A DNA stretch of 32,818 nucleotides from Phycisphaerales bacterium (GTDB lineage: Bacteria; Pseudomonadota; Gammaproteobacteria; Competibacterales; Competibacteraceae): positions 1 through 32,818 of the forward strand of contig JACSSB010000350.1 in NCBI GenBank assembly GCA_014879435.1, written 5' to 3'. Position 1 is the stretch's first letter. Every line of letters starts with the position of its first letter. The notes under the pieces are model-generated. The model did not search any database. It was not told the DNA's origin and saw only the letters and a program-made list of their open reading frames with translations. Below are positions 32,282 through 32,818 of the stretch, piece by piece. The position numbers and the translations under genes were made by a program.

Positions 32282-32371
32282 TTTCCCGTTCCTGCCGTTC
32301 CTGCTTTCACACAGAATCCTGTATGGTTCACAGGTTGCGAATATGCATCCATTCGCCCCCTAATCTTTCTA

Positions 32372-32431
32372 TTTACAATGCCTCTTCCCGCACGATTTAT
32401 ACGGTTTATAATGCTTCTTCCCGTACGATTT
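32372..32431 (+). repeat. Two imperfect direct repeats upstream of maeB, 33-bp period
   Basis: Two 27-bp copies, 32372-32398 and 32405-32431, match at 24 positions; the three differences are all C/T transitions. Each copy starts with a -10-like element: TACAAT (32374-32379) and TATAAT (32407-32412, a perfect consensus). The core shared words are CTTCCCG and ACGATTT. No good -35 hexamer is visible. Confidence 0.8.
32407..32412 (+). promoter_or_regulatory. maeB: Consensus -10 element before maeB
   Basis: TATAAT matches the sigma-70 -10 consensus exactly and lies about 39 bp before the maeB ATG. The -35 position holds no consensus hexamer, so the promoter may need an activator or use the duplicated element upstream. 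Confidence 0.4.
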
Positions 32432-32450
32432 TTTTAAGGACGGCTCGCAT

Positions 32451-32818
32451 ATGACCAACAACTTTGAGCTAGCCGCGCTCGATTATCACGCGCAACCCAC
32501 ACCGGGCAAACTCGCCATCGTCGCGACCAAGCCCATGGATACCCAACGCGATCTAGCATTGGCGTATTCGCCAGGGGTGACGGTGGCCTGTCGGGCGATT
32601 GCCAGTAACCCGAAGAAAGCAGCAACCCTCACCGCACGGCAAAATCTGGTAGCCGTGATCAGCAACGGTTCAGCGGTGCCAGGACTGGGCGATATCGGCC
32701 CGCTGGCCGCCAAACCGCTGATGGAAAGCAAGGCGGTCCTCTTCAAAAAATTCGCCGGTATCGACGTCTTCGATCTGGAACTGGCGCAGTCCGACCCCGA
32801 TCAACTCATCGAAACCAT
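32451..32818 (+). CDS. maeB: Malic enzyme, N-terminal part (3' end outside window)
   Basis: Malic enzyme decarboxylates malate to pyruvate with reduction of NAD(P)+. The 122 codons visible cover most of the malic N-terminal domain: DYHAQPTPGK (11-20), ALAYSPGV with catalytic Y39, ISNGSAVPGLGDIGPLAAKP (70-89), and ESKAVLFKKFAGIDVFD with catalytic K94. The DYHxxPTPGK start is typical of the bacterial MaeB type, which usually carries a C-terminal phosphotransacetylase-like domain; that part cannot be seen. ATG at 32451 follows AAGGA (32436-32440) with ten bases between. The gene lies 169 bp after the transporter unit and has its own candidate promoter. Confidence 0.93.
   Translation, partial: MTNNFELAALDYHAQPTPGKLAIVATKPMDTQRDLALAYSPGVTVACRAIASNPKKAATLTARQNLVAVISNGSAVPGLGDIGPLAAKPLMESKAVLFKKFAGIDVFDLELAQSDPDQLIET

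Noticed and set aside
1..32818. CRISPR array, tRNA or rRNA gene, insertion sequence or phage remnant
   Set aside because: I looked for regularly spaced repeats, cloverleaf-like segments, transposase motifs and terminal repeats in the gaps and found none I could support.

Overview
The window reads as ordinary chromosomal DNA of a gammaproteobacterium with roughly 55-60% GC by eye. The evidence is the linked block trpF-trpB-trpA-accD-folC-dedD-cvpA-purF-metZ, the dksA-gluQ pair, a DksA almost identical in motif structure to that of E. coli, and odhA-odhB-lpd in one operon. A lineage near Chromatiales or Competibacteraceae is possible, but this is inference from general gene content; nothing in the window fixes the genus. 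I saw no rRNA, tRNA, transposase, phage gene or CRISPR array.

Layout. Positions 1-11450 (+ strand) hold the 3' end of purU, a membrane protein with an HCFGMC motif, then a dense biosynthetic cluster: tryptophan (trpF, trpB, trpA), fatty acid initiation (accD), folate (folC), a DedD/SPOR envelope protein, cvpA, purF, metZ and a HAD phosphatase. Positions 11474-18139 (- strand) hold a short-chain dehydrogenase and, transcribed before it, the 2-oxoglutarate dehydrogenase operon odhA-odhB-lpd, closed by a clear terminator. Positions 18747-22270 (+) hold dksA, gluQ and acs, again with a clear terminator. Positions 22351-26039 hold an eIF2B-like protein (-), a very acidic 100-residue protein (+) and the RNA-binding protein Tex (-). 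Positions 26255-27826 (-) encode an exported GH14 beta-amylase. Positions 28200-32281 (+) form a tctC-tctB-tctA-abrB tripartite carboxylate transport unit. Malic enzyme (maeB) starts at 32451 and runs off the end.

How the genes fit together. The left half is housekeeping biosynthesis. The right half is central carbon use: tricarboxylate-type uptake (TctCBA), malic enzyme, acetyl-CoA synthetase and 2-oxoglutarate dehydrogenase would feed and drain the TCA cycle. The secreted or periplasmic beta-amylase suggests use of starch or glycogen-like glucans, but no maltose uptake or further glucan genes are in view.

Most notable observations. (1) A complete GH14 beta-amylase with both catalytic glutamates, a signal peptide and no starch-binding domain, between AT-richer flanks with an operator-like inverted repeat at its 5' end. 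(2) An in-frame 27-bp minisatellite in dedD together with a shortened SPOR domain. (3) An eIF2B/R15P-isomerase-fold protein with serine where the isomerases have cysteine. (4) Several perfect inverted repeats in intercistronic gaps: a 10-bp stem between odhB and lpd, a 7-bp stem after tctC, and one just before purF. (5) A 33-bp-period tandem duplication carrying -10-like sequences upstream of maeB. I found no clear undescribed multi-gene system such as a defence or mobile system.
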